Source: Pseudomonas solani (GTDB taxonomy: Bacteria; Pseudomonadota; Gammaproteobacteria; Pseudomonadales; Pseudomonadaceae). Taken from it: 64,000 bases of DNA. This document shows, piece by piece, positions 51,795 to 60,165 of this stretch; positions within the stretch are counted from its first letter, which is position 1; every line of letters begins with the position of its first letter. The position numbers were made by a program, and so were the translations under genes. The notes beneath the pieces were generated by a model that had not been told where the DNA came from, did no database searches, and saw nothing but the letters and a program-made list of their open reading frames with translations. Where the stretch lies: the NCBI RefSeq assembly GCF_026072635.1, contig NZ_AP023081.1:3344501-3408500 (forward strand), in the 5' to 3' direction.

Positions 51795-52412
51795 ATGTCC
51801 GAACTCGAATTTTCCACCGATGAAACCCGTGTCAGCTATGGCATCGGCCGCCAGCTGGGCGACCAGATCCGTGACAATCCCCCGCCCGGCGTGAGCATCG
51901 ACGCCGTTGTCGCCGGCCTGCGCGATGCCTTCGCCGGCATCGAGAGCCGTGTGGATGGCAATGCCCTGTCCGCCGCCTTCAAGGTGATCCGCGAGCGTAT
52001 GCAGGCTGAAGCCCAGGAGAAAGCCGATGCCGCCGCTGGCGAAGGTCGTGCCTACCTGGTGGAGAACGCCAAGCGTGAAGGCGTGACCCAGCTGCCGTCC
52101 GGCCTGCAGTACGAAGTACTGGTCGCGGGCGAGGGCGCCAAGCCTTCCGCCGAAGACACCGTGCGCACTCACTACCACGGCACCCTGATCGACGGCACCG
52201 TGTTCGACAGCTCCTACAACCGTGGCGAGCCGGCCGAATTCCCGGTGGGTGGCGTGATCGCCGGTTGGGTCGAGGCCCTGCAACTGATGAACGCCGGCAG
52301 CAAGTGGCGCCTGCACGTGCCCAGCGAGTTGGCCTATGGCGCCCAGGGCGTTGGCAGCATCCCGCCGCACAGCGTGCTGGTGTTCGACGTGGAGCTGCTG
52401 GAAATCCTCTGA
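51795..52412 (+). CDS. fklB: FKBP-type peptidyl-prolyl cis-trans isomerase
   Basis: This 205-residue protein has an N-terminal dimerisation helix domain (VSYGIGRQLGDQIRDNP) and a C-terminal FKBP domain. The key FKBP blocks are VRTHYHGTLIDGTVFDSSYN, EFPVGGVIAGWVEALQLM, KWRLHVPSELAYGAQG and PPHSVLVFDVELLEI. There is no signal peptide, so it is the FklB-type cytoplasmic or periplasm-free member rather than FkpA. It catalyses proline isomerisation during folding. Position matches PA4572. Confidence 0.95.
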   Translation: MSELEFSTDETRVSYGIGRQLGDQIRDNPPPGVSIDAVVAGLRDAFAGIESRVDGNALSAAFKVIRERMQAEAQEKADAAAGEGRAYLVENAKREGVTQLPSGLQYEVLVAGEGAKPSAEDTVRTHYHGTLIDGTVFDSSYNRGEPAEFPVGGVIAGWVEALQLMNAGSKWRLHVPSELAYGAQGVGSIPPHSVLVFDVELLEIL

Positions 52413-52551
52413 GCCTTCTCGGGGTGATTGCCGGGCGCGTCGTCCCTGACGGCCCGGGAACCGGTGGAGGCGCCTTTGCCTCCGCTCGCACGGCTGGTGC
52501 CCCGGGGCACCAACCATGCGGATGACGCGTCCTGCGTCATCTGAACCCCTC

Positions 52552-52800
52552 TCAGTGCAGCTGGATTTCGTTATGCGGACGCAGTGCCCGTGCATAGCAG
52601 AAGAGGAACAGGCTGCGCACCAGCTCCTTGAGTATCAAGGGCTCGCTGGACGTCAGGCCGGCGAGGTCGAGATCCCCCTGGTCCCGTAGTTCGTCGAGGG
52701 CTTCCTCTTCGAGGATGGCGCACACTTCGCCGGTTTCACGGTGGAGGATGCGCAGGTAGGGGTGCGGGCGATCCAGCCAGGCATCGATCAGGTAGGTCAT
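52552..52800 (-). CDS. Small protein of unknown function behind a Fur-like box
   Basis: This 82-residue protein, MTYLIDAWLDRPHPYLRILH then ETGEVCAILEEEALDEL, ends in HNEIQLH. It fits the PA4570-type small proteins of pseudomonads. An AAGGAGATGA ribosome site (reverse strand) precedes the ATG at 52800. A Fur-box-like palindrome lies 29 bases further upstream, predicting induction in iron limitation. Acidic helices dominate; no motif was recognised. Confidence 0.8.
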   Translation of the reverse strand: MTYLIDAWLDRPHPYLRILHRETGEVCAILEEEALDELRDQGDLDLAGLTSSEPLILKELVRSLFLFCYARALRPHNEIQLH

Positions 52801-52828
52801 GGCTCATCTCCTTGAAAAGCAGTGAGAT

Positions 52829-52847
52829 GAGAATAATTCCTATTATC
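52829..52847. promoter_or_regulatory. Putative Fur box
   Basis: GAGAATAATTCCTATTATC agrees with the 19-bp Fur consensus GATAATGATAATCATTATC at 13 positions, with the outer arms best conserved. Position upstream of the small PA4570-like gene supports iron control. Confidence 0.65.
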
Positions 52848-52983
52848 AAAATGGCAAGCGCGATTTGCAGCCTTTCGTCGTCTGCTTGATCCAGGTCACG
52901 CTGGAGGGTGCGCCCGAGTCTTCTCCCGCGTCCCGTATCCACTGCGTTGTGAGCTGGTTCGGAAGGAGTTGGCGATGGCGCAA

Positions 52984-53013
52984 TAAAAAGCCCGTCGCGA
53001 GGACGGGCTTCTG
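52984..53013 (-). terminator. ispB terminator
   Basis: AAAAAGCCCGTC, GCGA loop, GACGGGCTT: the hairpin downstream of the minus-strand ispB stop with a T-run on that strand. Confidence 0.8.
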
Positions 53014-53029
53014 GTGATGCGGGGTTGGA

Positions 53030-53998
53030 TCAGTGCGTGCGTGCCACGGCGAAGCGAGTGAGCTCGATCAGGGCGTCGCGGTATTCGTTGCTCGGCAGCA
53101 CTTCCAGGCAGGCGATGGCGCGTTCGGCGTAGTCGCGGGCGAGGCGGGCGGTGTAGTCCAGGGCGCCGGCGGCTTCGACGGCTGCGCGGACGCCTTCCAG
53201 GTCCTGGCTGCCGCCCTGCTGGATGGCCTGGCGGACCACGGCGGCCTGCTCGGCGGTGCCGTCACGCATGGTGGCGATCAGCGGCAGGGTGGGCTTGCCT
53301 TCGGCGAGGTCGTCGCCGACGTTCTTGCCCAGGGTGGCGGCATCGCCGCGGTAGTCGAGCAGGTCGTCCACCAACTGGAAGGCGATGCCCAGGTAGTCAC
53401 CGAAGGTGCGCAGGGCTTCGACCTGTTCGGCCGGGGCCTGGGCCAGTGCGGCGGCACTGTGGGTCGAGGCCTCGAAGAGCATCGCGGTCTTGCCGCGGAT
53501 GACTTCCATATAGGTTTCTTCGGTGGTGCTGGCGTCGCGGATCTTCGACAGCTGCAGCACTTCGCCTTCGGCGATCACGCGGGTGGCCTGGGAGATGATG
53601 CGCATCACCGGCATCGAGCCCAGTTCCACCATCATTTCGAAGGAGCGCGCATAGAGGAAGTCGCCCACCAGCACGCTCGGCGCGTTGCCCCACAGCGCGT
53701 TGGCGGTGGAACGGCCACGGCGCAGGCCGGAGGCATCGACCACGTCGTCGTGCAGCAGGGTGGAGGTGTGCAGGAATTCGATGGTGGCGGCGAGCAGGCG
53801 CAGTTGCTCACCGCCAAAGCCCAGGGCGTTGCCGCTGAGCAGGACCAGGAGCGGACGCAGGCGCTTGCCGCCGGCGGACACGATGTAGTCGCCGATCTTT
53901 TCCACCAGGGGAACGCGGGAGGTGAGTTGCCGACGGATGATGTCGTCGACTGCGGTAAAATCGTCCGCCACCACGCGGTAGAAGGCCTGGGGTTGCAT
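53030..53998 (-). CDS. ispB: Octaprenyl/polyprenyl diphosphate synthase
   Basis: This 322-residue trans-prenyltransferase makes the ubiquinone side chain from FPP and IPP. First aspartate-rich motif DDVVD at 84-88 (LLHDDVVDASGLRRGR), second DDLLD at 211-215 (FQLVDDLLDYRGD), both intact. Opening MQPQAFYRVVADDFTAVDDI is typical. It is divergent from the rplU operon, with its promoter in the shared gap. Confidence 0.96.
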   Translation of the reverse strand: MQPQAFYRVVADDFTAVDDIIRRQLTSRVPLVEKIGDYIVSAGGKRLRPLLVLLSGNALGFGGEQLRLLAATIEFLHTSTLLHDDVVDASGLRRGRSTANALWGNAPSVLVGDFLYARSFEMMVELGSMPVMRIISQATRVIAEGEVLQLSKIRDASTTEETYMEVIRGKTAMLFEASTHSAAALAQAPAEQVEALRTFGDYLGIAFQLVDDLLDYRGDAATLGKNVGDDLAEGKPTLPLIATMRDGTAEQAAVVRQAIQQGGSQDLEGVRAAVEAAGALDYTARLARDYAERAIACLEVLPSNEYRDALIELTRFAVARTH

Positions 53999-54077
53999 CA
54001 GCGAGGGGTGCTCCTTTGAGGTTGCGCGGCATGCTAGGGGGCAGGGTGGGGGCTGTCAAGGCGAGTACCAGCGGTGC

Positions 54078-54106
54078 TTGCGCGGCAATCATGGCTTGCG
54101 TACAAT
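54078..54106 (+). promoter_or_regulatory. Sigma-70 promoter of rplU-rpmA
   Basis: TTGCGC at 54078-54083 and TACAAT at 54101-54106 are separated by 17 bases. The transcript would start near 54113, leaving a ~130-nt leader before rplU. Confidence 0.7.
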
Positions 54107-54242
54107 CGCGGCCCCTGAACTTCCTTGGGCATTTTCCTGCCTTACGCAATTGCACGGGTTCCAGTTCCGGCCCCATGCAGCCATGCCGACCCCTACTTAT
54201 TTCTATAAAGCGTCGGGTGAGCAGGTTTAACGGAGAAAATCC

Positions 54243-54554
54243 ATGTACGCAGTTATCGTTACCGGCGGCAAGCAATACAAAGTCGCTGAAGGTGAATTCC
54301 TCAAGATCGAGAAGCTCGAGATCGCTACCGGCGAATCCGTGACCTTCGATCGCGTTCTGCTGATCGGCAATGGCGACGACGTGAAAATCGGCGCTCCGGT
54401 CGTTGATGGCGCCAAAGTAGTCGCTGAAGTGGTCGCTCAAGGCCGTCACGACAAAGTGCGCATCATCAAGTTCCGCCGTCGTAAGCACCACATGAAGCGC
54501 CAGGGCCACCGCCAGTGGTTCACTGAAATCAAAATCACCGGCATCCAGGCCTAA
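54243..54554 (+). CDS. rplU: 50S ribosomal protein L21
   Basis: This 103-residue protein: MYAVIVTGGKQYKVAEGEFL, then ETGESV-like ATGESVTFDRVLLIG, KVRIIKFRRRKHHMKRQGHR and WFTEIKITGI. It binds 23S rRNA. It is first in the rplU-rpmA-obg-proB order conserved in gammaproteobacteria; rpmA follows by 25 bases. Confidence 0.98.
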   Translation: MYAVIVTGGKQYKVAEGEFLKIEKLEIATGESVTFDRVLLIGNGDDVKIGAPVVDGAKVVAEVVAQGRHDKVRIIKFRRRKHHMKRQGHRQWFTEIKITGIQA

Positions 54555-54579
54555 TTTCCTTTTTTGGAGGATTTGACTC

Positions 54580-54837
54580 ATGGCACACAAAAAAGCTGGC
54601 GGTTCTACCCGCAACGGCCGCGACTCAGAAAGTAAACGCCTTGGCGTGAAACTGTACGGCGGCCAGGTCATCAAGGCCGGCAACATCATCGTGCGTCAGC
54701 GCGGCACCAAGTTCCACGCCGGTTACGGCGTTGGCCTGGGCAAAGACCACACCCTGTTCGCGAAAGTGGACGGCGTGGTCAAGTTCGAGGTCAAAGGCGC
54801 TTTCGGTCGCAAGTACGTGAGCGTCGTCGCGGCCTAA
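54580..54837 (+). CDS. rpmA: 50S ribosomal protein L27
   Basis: This 85-residue protein: MAHKKAGGSTRNGRDSESKR, GGQVIKAGNIIVRQRGTKFH. The flexible basic N-terminus reaches the peptidyl-transferase centre. GGAGG precedes the ATG. It is followed by a terminator and then obg. Confidence 0.98.
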   Translation: MAHKKAGGSTRNGRDSESKRLGVKLYGGQVIKAGNIIVRQRGTKFHAGYGVGLGKDHTLFAKVDGVVKFEVKGAFGRKYVSVVAA

Positions 54838-54852
54838 TCGCGACTCCGCTGC

Positions 54853-54882
54853 AAAAGCCCTGTCTCGCGACGGGGCTTTTTT
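54853..54882 (+). terminator. Terminator after rpmA
   Basis: AAAAGCCC(TGTC)..(GACG)GGGCTTTTTT: a hairpin closed by CGCG with six T residues, separating the ribosomal genes from obg. Confidence 0.85.
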
Positions 54883-54978
54883 GTTTCTGATAGATGGAAA
54901 CTCCGATTTGCGCGGGCTTCCCTGTATCCTTGTGTTCTTTTTTCTTTCAACCCGTCCCGCGTGGCGGGAGGCGTCCTG

Positions 54979-56199
54979 ATGAAATTCGTCGATGAAGTAT
55001 CGATCTTTGTAAAAGCGGGTGACGGCGGCAACGGCCTGATGAGTTTCCGTCGCGAAAAATTCATTGAGAAGGGCGGCCCCAACGGCGGCGATGGCGGTGA
55101 CGGCGGCTCCGTGTTCATGGAGGCCGACCCGAACCTGAACACCCTGGTCGACTATCGCTACACCCGTCGTTTCGACGCCCAGCGTGGCGAGAACGGCGGC
55201 AGCAAGGACTGCACCGGGCGCAAGGGTGAGGATCTGGTCCTGCCCGTTCCGGTCGGGACCACCATCATCGATGCCGGCACCCAGGAAATCATCGGCGACC
55301 TGACCAAGCCCGGTCAGCGGCTGATGGTCGCCCAGGGCGGCTGGCATGGCCTGGGCAACGCCCGTTTCAAGTCGAGCACCAACCGTGCTCCGCGCCAGAC
55401 CACCAACGGCAAGCCGGGCGATTCCCGTGACCTCAAGCTGGAGCTGAAGGTGCTGGCCGACGTCGGCCTGCTGGGCCTGCCGAACGCGGGCAAGAGCACC
55501 TTCATCCGTGCCGTTTCCGCGGCCAAGCCGAAGGTTGCCGATTACCCCTTCACCACCTTGGTGCCGAACCTGGGCGTGGTTAGCGTGGGGCGCTACAAGA
55601 GCTTCGTCGTGGCCGACATTCCTGGCCTGATCGAGGGCGCTGCCGAAGGCGCGGGCCTGGGTATCCGTTTCCTCAAGCACCTGGCGCGTACCCGCCTGCT
55701 GCTGCATATCGTCGATATGGCGCCGCTGGACGAGAGTGATCCGGCTGAAGCGGCTGCCACCATCATCGAGGAGCTGGGTCGATTCAGTCCCGCGCTCACC
55801 GAGCGTGACCGTTGGCTGGTACTGAACAAGGCCGACCAGCTTCTCGACGAGGATCGCGAGGCTCGCCTGAAGGCGGTGATCGAGCGCCTGGAGTGGGAGG
55901 GTCCGGTCTATGTTATCTCCGCCCTGGAGCGCGAAGGCACCGAAGCCCTGTCCCAGGACATCATGCGCTACCTCGACGAGCGCACCCTGCGCATGAGCGA
56001 GGAGCCCGAGTACGCCGAGGAGCTCGCCGAGCTAGATCAGCGCATCGAGGACGAGGCGCGTGCCCGTCTGCAGGCGCTGGACGATCAGCGTGCCCTGCGC
56101 CGTGCCGGGCTGAAGAGCGCCGGTGCGGACGATGACGACGATGACTTCGATGATGACGAAGACGACGGCGACGGTCCGGAAATCTTCTACGTTCCCTGA
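54979..56199 (+). CDS. obg: GTPase Obg/CgtA
   Basis: This 406-residue essential GTPase acts in 50S assembly and stress. Gly-rich Obg fold at the N-terminus (GDGGNGLMSFRREKFIEKGG, PNGGDGGDGGSVFMEAD), then the G domain with G1 GLPNAGKST, DIPGLIEGAAEGAGLG and NKADQL. The C-terminal tail is extremely acidic (DDDDDDFDDDEDDGDG). ATG 54979 follows GGGAGGCG; the longer upstream GTG-start frame was rejected. Confidence 0.97.
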   Translation: MKFVDEVSIFVKAGDGGNGLMSFRREKFIEKGGPNGGDGGDGGSVFMEADPNLNTLVDYRYTRRFDAQRGENGGSKDCTGRKGEDLVLPVPVGTTIIDAGTQEIIGDLTKPGQRLMVAQGGWHGLGNARFKSSTNRAPRQTTNGKPGDSRDLKLELKVLADVGLLGLPNAGKSTFIRAVSAAKPKVADYPFTTLVPNLGVVSVGRYKSFVVADIPGLIEGAAEGAGLGIRFLKHLARTRLLLHIVDMAPLDESDPAEAAATIIEELGRFSPALTERDRWLVLNKADQLLDEDREARLKAVIERLEWEGPVYVISALEREGTEALSQDIMRYLDERTLRMSEEPEYAEELAELDQRIEDEARARLQALDDQRALRRAGLKSAGADDDDDDFDDDEDDGDGPEIFYVP

Positions 56200-56279
56200 T
56201 GAATGCGCCGCTCGGCGCAAATGATCGCCATAGGCTGTGCGCCATGGGTCGCACGGCTTTCTAGCTAAGGTTGGAAGAT

Positions 56280-57398
56280 ATGCGGGACAAGGTGACGGGC
56301 GCGCAGCGCTGGGTGGTCAAGATCGGCAGTGCGCTGCTGACGGCGGATGGTCGTGGTCTCGACCGTGATGCCATGGCGGTCTGGGTCGAGCAGATGGTGG
56401 CCCTGCGCAATGCCGGGGTCGAGCTGGTGCTGGTTTCCTCTGGCGCTGTGGCGGCGGGCATGAGTCGCCTGGGCTGGAATGCTCGGCCGAAAGCCATGCA
56501 TGAATTGCAGGCTGCGGCTGCGGTGGGGCAGATGGGGTTGGTGCAGGCCTGGGAGTCGAGTTTTGGCGAGCATGGCCGGCACACCGCGCAGATTCTCCTG
56601 ACCCATGACGACCTCTCCGATCGCAAGCGCTACCTCAATGCGCGCAGCACCCTGCGCACCCTGGTCGAGCTCGGTACCATTCCGGTGATCAACGAGAACG
56701 ATACGGTGGTGACCGACGAAATCCGTTTCGGCGACAACGACACCCTCGCGGCCCTGGTGGCCAACCTGGTCGAGGCCGACCTGCTGGTGATCCTCACCGA
56801 TCGCGACGGTATGTTCGATGCCGATCCGCGCCACAATCCCGATGCCCAGCTGATTTTCGAGGCCCGTGCCGATGACCCGGCGCTGGACGCCGTCGCGGGC
56901 GGCACCGGTGGTGCACTGGGGCGTGGCGGCATGCAGACCAAGCTGCGTGCGGCGCGCCTGGCGGCCCGTTCCGGCGCGCATACGGTGATCGTTGGTGGGC
57001 GCATCGAGCGGGTGCTGGATCGCCTCAAGGCGGGCGAGCGCCTGGGTACCCTGCTGGCGCCCGAGCGCGGCATGCTGGCGGCACGCAAGCAGTGGCTGGC
57101 TGGCCATCTGCAGACCCGTGGCACCCTGGTGCTGGACGCGGGTGCCGTGAAGGCCCTGCGTGACGATCGCAAGAGCTTGCTGCCGGTGGGCGTGAAGGCC
57201 GTGCAGGGCAGCTTCCGTCGTGGCGAGATGGTGGTCTGTGTCGGGCCGGATGGGCGCGAGGTGGCGCGCGGCCTGGTCAACTACAGTGCCCTGGAGGCGC
57301 AGAAGATCATCGGGCAGTCCTCCGAACAGGTGGAGAAGCTGCTGGGTTATGTCGATGAGCCCGAGCTGGTGCATCGGGACAATCTGGTTCTGGTCTGA
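56280..57398 (+). CDS. proB: Glutamate 5-kinase
   Basis: This 372-residue enzyme phosphorylates glutamate in proline synthesis. Amino-acid kinase motifs: WVVKIGSALLT, LVLVSSGAVAAGMSRLGW, NENDTVV, GGMQTKLRAARLA. A C-terminal PUA domain follows (KQWLAGHLQTRGTLVLDAGA). ATG 56280 (MRDKVTGAQRW) matches the pseudomonad form; a TTG nine bases upstream was rejected. It lies 80 bases after obg. Confidence 0.97.
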   Translation: MRDKVTGAQRWVVKIGSALLTADGRGLDRDAMAVWVEQMVALRNAGVELVLVSSGAVAAGMSRLGWNARPKAMHELQAAAAVGQMGLVQAWESSFGEHGRHTAQILLTHDDLSDRKRYLNARSTLRTLVELGTIPVINENDTVVTDEIRFGDNDTLAALVANLVEADLLVILTDRDGMFDADPRHNPDAQLIFEARADDPALDAVAGGTGGALGRGGMQTKLRAARLAARSGAHTVIVGGRIERVLDRLKAGERLGTLLAPERGMLAARKQWLAGHLQTRGTLVLDAGAVKALRDDRKSLLPVGVKAVQGSFRRGEMVVCVGPDGREVARGLVNYSALEAQKIIGQSSEQVEKLLGYVDEPELVHRDNLVLV

Positions 57399-57410
57399 AG
57401 GAGCGTTCGG

Positions 57411-57875
57411 ATGCGCGTGATCAAGGGATTGTCGGCATTGGTGTTGTGCATGCCTTTGCTGGCCGCTGCGGAGGAGATCGGTTCGGTCTCCACCGTGTTC
57501 AAGTGGGTGGGGCCGAACGACAAGATCGTCGTCGAGGCTTTCGATGACCCCAAGGTGGATGGCGTGACCTGCTACCTGTCGCGCGCCAAGACCGGCGGAG
57601 TGAAGGGTGGGCTCGGCCTGGCCGAGGATCGTGCCGAGGCTTCCATCGCGTGCCGTCAGGTGGGGGCGATTCACTTCAAGGGTGAATTGAAGGATGGCGA
57701 GGAGGTGTTTAAAGAGCGCACCTCGCTGGTGTTCAAGACCATGCAGGTGGTGCGTTTCTTCGACCAGAAGCGCAATACGCTGGTGTACCTGGTGTACAGC
57801 GATCGGGTGATCGAGGGCAGTCCGCAGAATGCGGTCACGGCGATCCCGATCCTGCCTTGGGCCGAGTCGCGCTGA
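57411..57875 (+). CDS. creA: CreA family periplasmic protein
   Basis: This 154-residue protein has a signal peptide (LSALVLCMPLLAAAEE). Family blocks: IGSVSTVFKWVGPNDKIVVE, VDGVTCYLSRAKTGGVKGGL, TSLVFKTMQVVRFFDQKRNT and LVYLVYSDRVIEGSPQNAVT. The conserved cysteine pair probably forms a disulfide. It is 12 bases after proB, so likely co-transcribed. Function is unknown. Confidence 0.92.
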   Translation: MRVIKGLSALVLCMPLLAAAEEIGSVSTVFKWVGPNDKIVVEAFDDPKVDGVTCYLSRAKTGGVKGGLGLAEDRAEASIACRQVGAIHFKGELKDGEEVFKERTSLVFKTMQVVRFFDQKRNTLVYLVYSDRVIEGSPQNAVTAIPILPWAESR

Positions 57876-57880
57876 AGATC

Positions 57881-57906
57881 AAAAGCCCGGTTCGCCGGGC
57901 TTTTTT
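57881..57906 (+). terminator. Terminator after creA
   Basis: AAAAGCCCGG, TTCG loop, CCGGGCTTTTTT. Confidence 0.9.
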
Positions 57907-57942
57907 GTGGTCGCGCTTCGGCGATGCTTTTTCGTGGGCAAT

Positions 57943-57970
57943 AAAAAACCGGCCCTGGGGCCGGTCTTTC
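57943..57970 (-). terminator. rpsT terminator
   Basis: On the minus strand, GACCGGCCCC, a short apex and GGGGCCGG... run into TTTTTT just after the rpsT stop. Confidence 0.8.
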
Positions 57971-57984
57971 ATCGGAAGCAAAGC

Positions 57985-58260
57985 TTAGGCAGCAGCCTGG
58001 CCGAGCGCCTTGATGTGGGCGTTCAGGCGGCTCTTGTGACGAGCAGCTTTGTTCTTGTGGATGATGCCCTTGTCGGCCATGCGGTCGATTACCGGAACAG
58101 CCAGGGTGTAGGCGTTCTGGGCCTTGGGCAGGTCCTTGGCATCGATCGCCTTGACGACGTTCTTGATGTAGGTACGGACCATGGAGCGCAGGCTGGCGTT
58201 ATGGCTACGACGCTTCTCAGCCTGTTTTGCGCGTTTTTTGGCAGAAGGTGTATTGGCCAC
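57985..58260 (-). CDS. rpsT: 30S ribosomal protein S20
   Basis: This 91-residue basic helical protein: MANTPSAKKRAKQAEKRRSH, NASLRSMVRTYIKNVVKAID, HKNKAARHKSRLNAHIKAL. It starts with GTG at 58260, a feature shared with other rpsT genes (translational autoregulation). Divergent from murJ across 261 bases. Confidence 0.97.
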   Translation of the reverse strand: MANTPSAKKRAKQAEKRRSHNASLRSMVRTYIKNVVKAIDAKDLPKAQNAYTLAVPVIDRMADKGIIHKNKAARHKSRLNAHIKALGQAAA

Positions 58261-58521
58261 CGTCAAGCTCCTCGAAAACTGGGGGGATACAAACAAATAA
58301 GGCCGCGAATCATGCCGATGCGATGAAGCAATGTCAAGGGCAGGTACGGCTTCCCTACAAAGGGGCGACGAGCGTACCTCAGATCGGCGGGCAGCGTGAT
58401 TTATTTCTGCACCGGCTCTACACTCGCGGCCTCCGAAAACCAGCGCGTTGGCCTGGTTGCGGCCCCGCCCGCCGGGCGCAAACCCTTCATGTTCACCCCG
58501 GAATGCAAGCAGCCTGACCTT

Positions 58522-60057
58522 ATGAACCTGCTCAAATCGCTGGCGGCCGTCAGTTCCATCACCATGCTTTCTCGGGTCCTCGGGTTCGTTCGCGACACCA
58601 TCGTGGCGCGCATCTTCGGTGCCGGCGTGGCGACCGACGCCTTCTTCGTTGCCTTCAAGCTGCCCAACCTGCTGCGGCGGATTTTCGCCGAAGGCGCGTT
58701 CTCCCAGGCCTTCGTGCCGATCCTGGCGGAGTACAAGAGCCAGCAGGGGGAGGAAGCGACCCGCACCTTCCTGGCGTATGTATCCGGCTTGCTGACGCTG
58801 GTGCTGGCGATTGTCACGGCCATCGGCATGCTCGCCGCGCCCTGGGTGATCTGGGCCACGGCGCCGGGCTTCACCGATACGCCGGAAAAATTCGAGCTGA
58901 CCACCTCGCTGCTGCGGGTGACTTTCCCCTACATCTTCCTTATCTCTCTCTCGTCCCTGGCCGGGGCTGTGCTCAATACCTGGAACCGTTTCGCCGTGCC
59001 GGCCTTCGTGCCGACCCTGCTGAACGTGGCGATGATCATCTTCGCGCTGTTCCTGACACCTTATTTCGACCCGCCGGTGATGGCCCTGGGCTGGGCGACC
59101 CTGGCCGGCGGCCTGGCGCAGTTGCTGTACCAGCTGCCGCACCTGAAACGCATCGGCATGCTCGTGCTGCCGCGCCTGAACCTGCGGGACAGCGGCGTAT
59201 GGCGGGTGATGAAGCAGATGGGGCCGGCGATCTTCGGCGTTTCGGTGAGCCAGATCTCGCTGATCATCAACACCATCTTCGCGTCCTTCCTGGCGGCCGG
59301 CTCGGTGTCGTGGATGTATTACGCCGATCGCCTGATGGAGTTGCCGTCCGGTGTGCTGGGCGTGGCCCTGGGCACCATTCTCCTGCCGTCGCTGGCCAAG
59401 ACTTATGCCAGTGATGATCGCCAGGCCTATTCGCAACTGCTGGACTGGGGGCTGCGCCTGTGCTTCCTGCTGGTGCTGCCCTGTGCCCTGGCCCTGGCGC
59501 TGATCGCCGAGCCGCTGACGGTGTCGCTGTTCCAGTACGGCAAGTTCAGCGCCCATGACGCCGAGATGACCCAGCGTGCGCTGATCGCCTACTCGGCGGG
59601 GCTGCTGGGGATCATCCTGGTCAAGGTGCTGGCGCCTGGCTTCTACGCCCGGCAGAACCTGCGCACGCCGGTTCGCATCGCCCTGTTTACCCTGGTTGCG
59701 ACGCAACTGATGAACCTGGTCTTCATTGGTCCGCTGCAGCACGCCGGGCTGGCATTGGCCATTGGCCTGGCCGCTTGCCTCAATGCCGCGCTGCTGTTCT
59801 GGCAATTGCGCCGGCAGAAGCTGTTCGAGCCGCAGCCCGGTTGGCCGATGTTCCTGACCAAGCTGCTGGTGGCGGTGGCCTTGATGGCGGCGGTGCTGGT
59901 GGGCGGCATGTGGCTGCTACCGGCTTGGGACCAGGGCGACATGCTGGTGCGCCTGTTGCGCCTGGGTGGGTTGGTCACGGCAGGGGTGCTGAGCTATTTC
60001 GCTACCTTGGCGTTGCTTGGCTTCCGCCTGCGACACTTCGCCCGACGTGCGATCTGA
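58522..60057 (+). CDS. murJ: Lipid II flippase MurJ (MviN)
   Basis: This 511-residue MOP-superfamily membrane protein has about 14 TM segments. It flips the peptidoglycan precursor lipid II. Signature opening MNLLKSLAAVSSITMLSRVL, GAGVATDAFFVAFKLPNLLR, and FAEGAFSQAFVPIL. Ends FRLRHFARRAI. ATG 58522 is used; an upstream in-frame ATG encodes a dubious extension with no TM character. Confidence 0.97.
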   Translation: MNLLKSLAAVSSITMLSRVLGFVRDTIVARIFGAGVATDAFFVAFKLPNLLRRIFAEGAFSQAFVPILAEYKSQQGEEATRTFLAYVSGLLTLVLAIVTAIGMLAAPWVIWATAPGFTDTPEKFELTTSLLRVTFPYIFLISLSSLAGAVLNTWNRFAVPAFVPTLLNVAMIIFALFLTPYFDPPVMALGWATLAGGLAQLLYQLPHLKRIGMLVLPRLNLRDSGVWRVMKQMGPAIFGVSVSQISLIINTIFASFLAAGSVSWMYYADRLMELPSGVLGVALGTILLPSLAKTYASDDRQAYSQLLDWGLRLCFLLVLPCALALALIAEPLTVSLFQYGKFSAHDAEMTQRALIAYSAGLLGIILVKVLAPGFYARQNLRTPVRIALFTLVATQLMNLVFIGPLQHAGLALAIGLAACLNAALLFWQLRRQKLFEPQPGWPMFLTKLLVAVALMAAVLVGGMWLLPAWDQGDMLVRLLRLGGLVTAGVLSYFATLALLGFRLRHFARRAI

Positions 60058-60107
60058 GCTTCCCGGGGCCGCCTGATCGGGCATCGGCGCGGCCCGTCAG
60101 CGGCGCC

Positions 60108-60136
60108 TGTTGTCTGGCTGCGGGTGTGCGTATAAT
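60108..60136 (+). promoter_or_regulatory. Sigma-70 promoter of ribF-ileS-lspA
   Basis: TATAAT at 60131-60136 is a perfect -10. A weak -35 (CTGTTG region near 60107-60112, 18-base spacing; or TTGTCT at 60110 with 15) precedes it. ribF starts 30 bases downstream. Confidence 0.6.
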
Positions 60137-60165
60137 TCGGCCACTTTGTGAACAAGACGTGTGCT

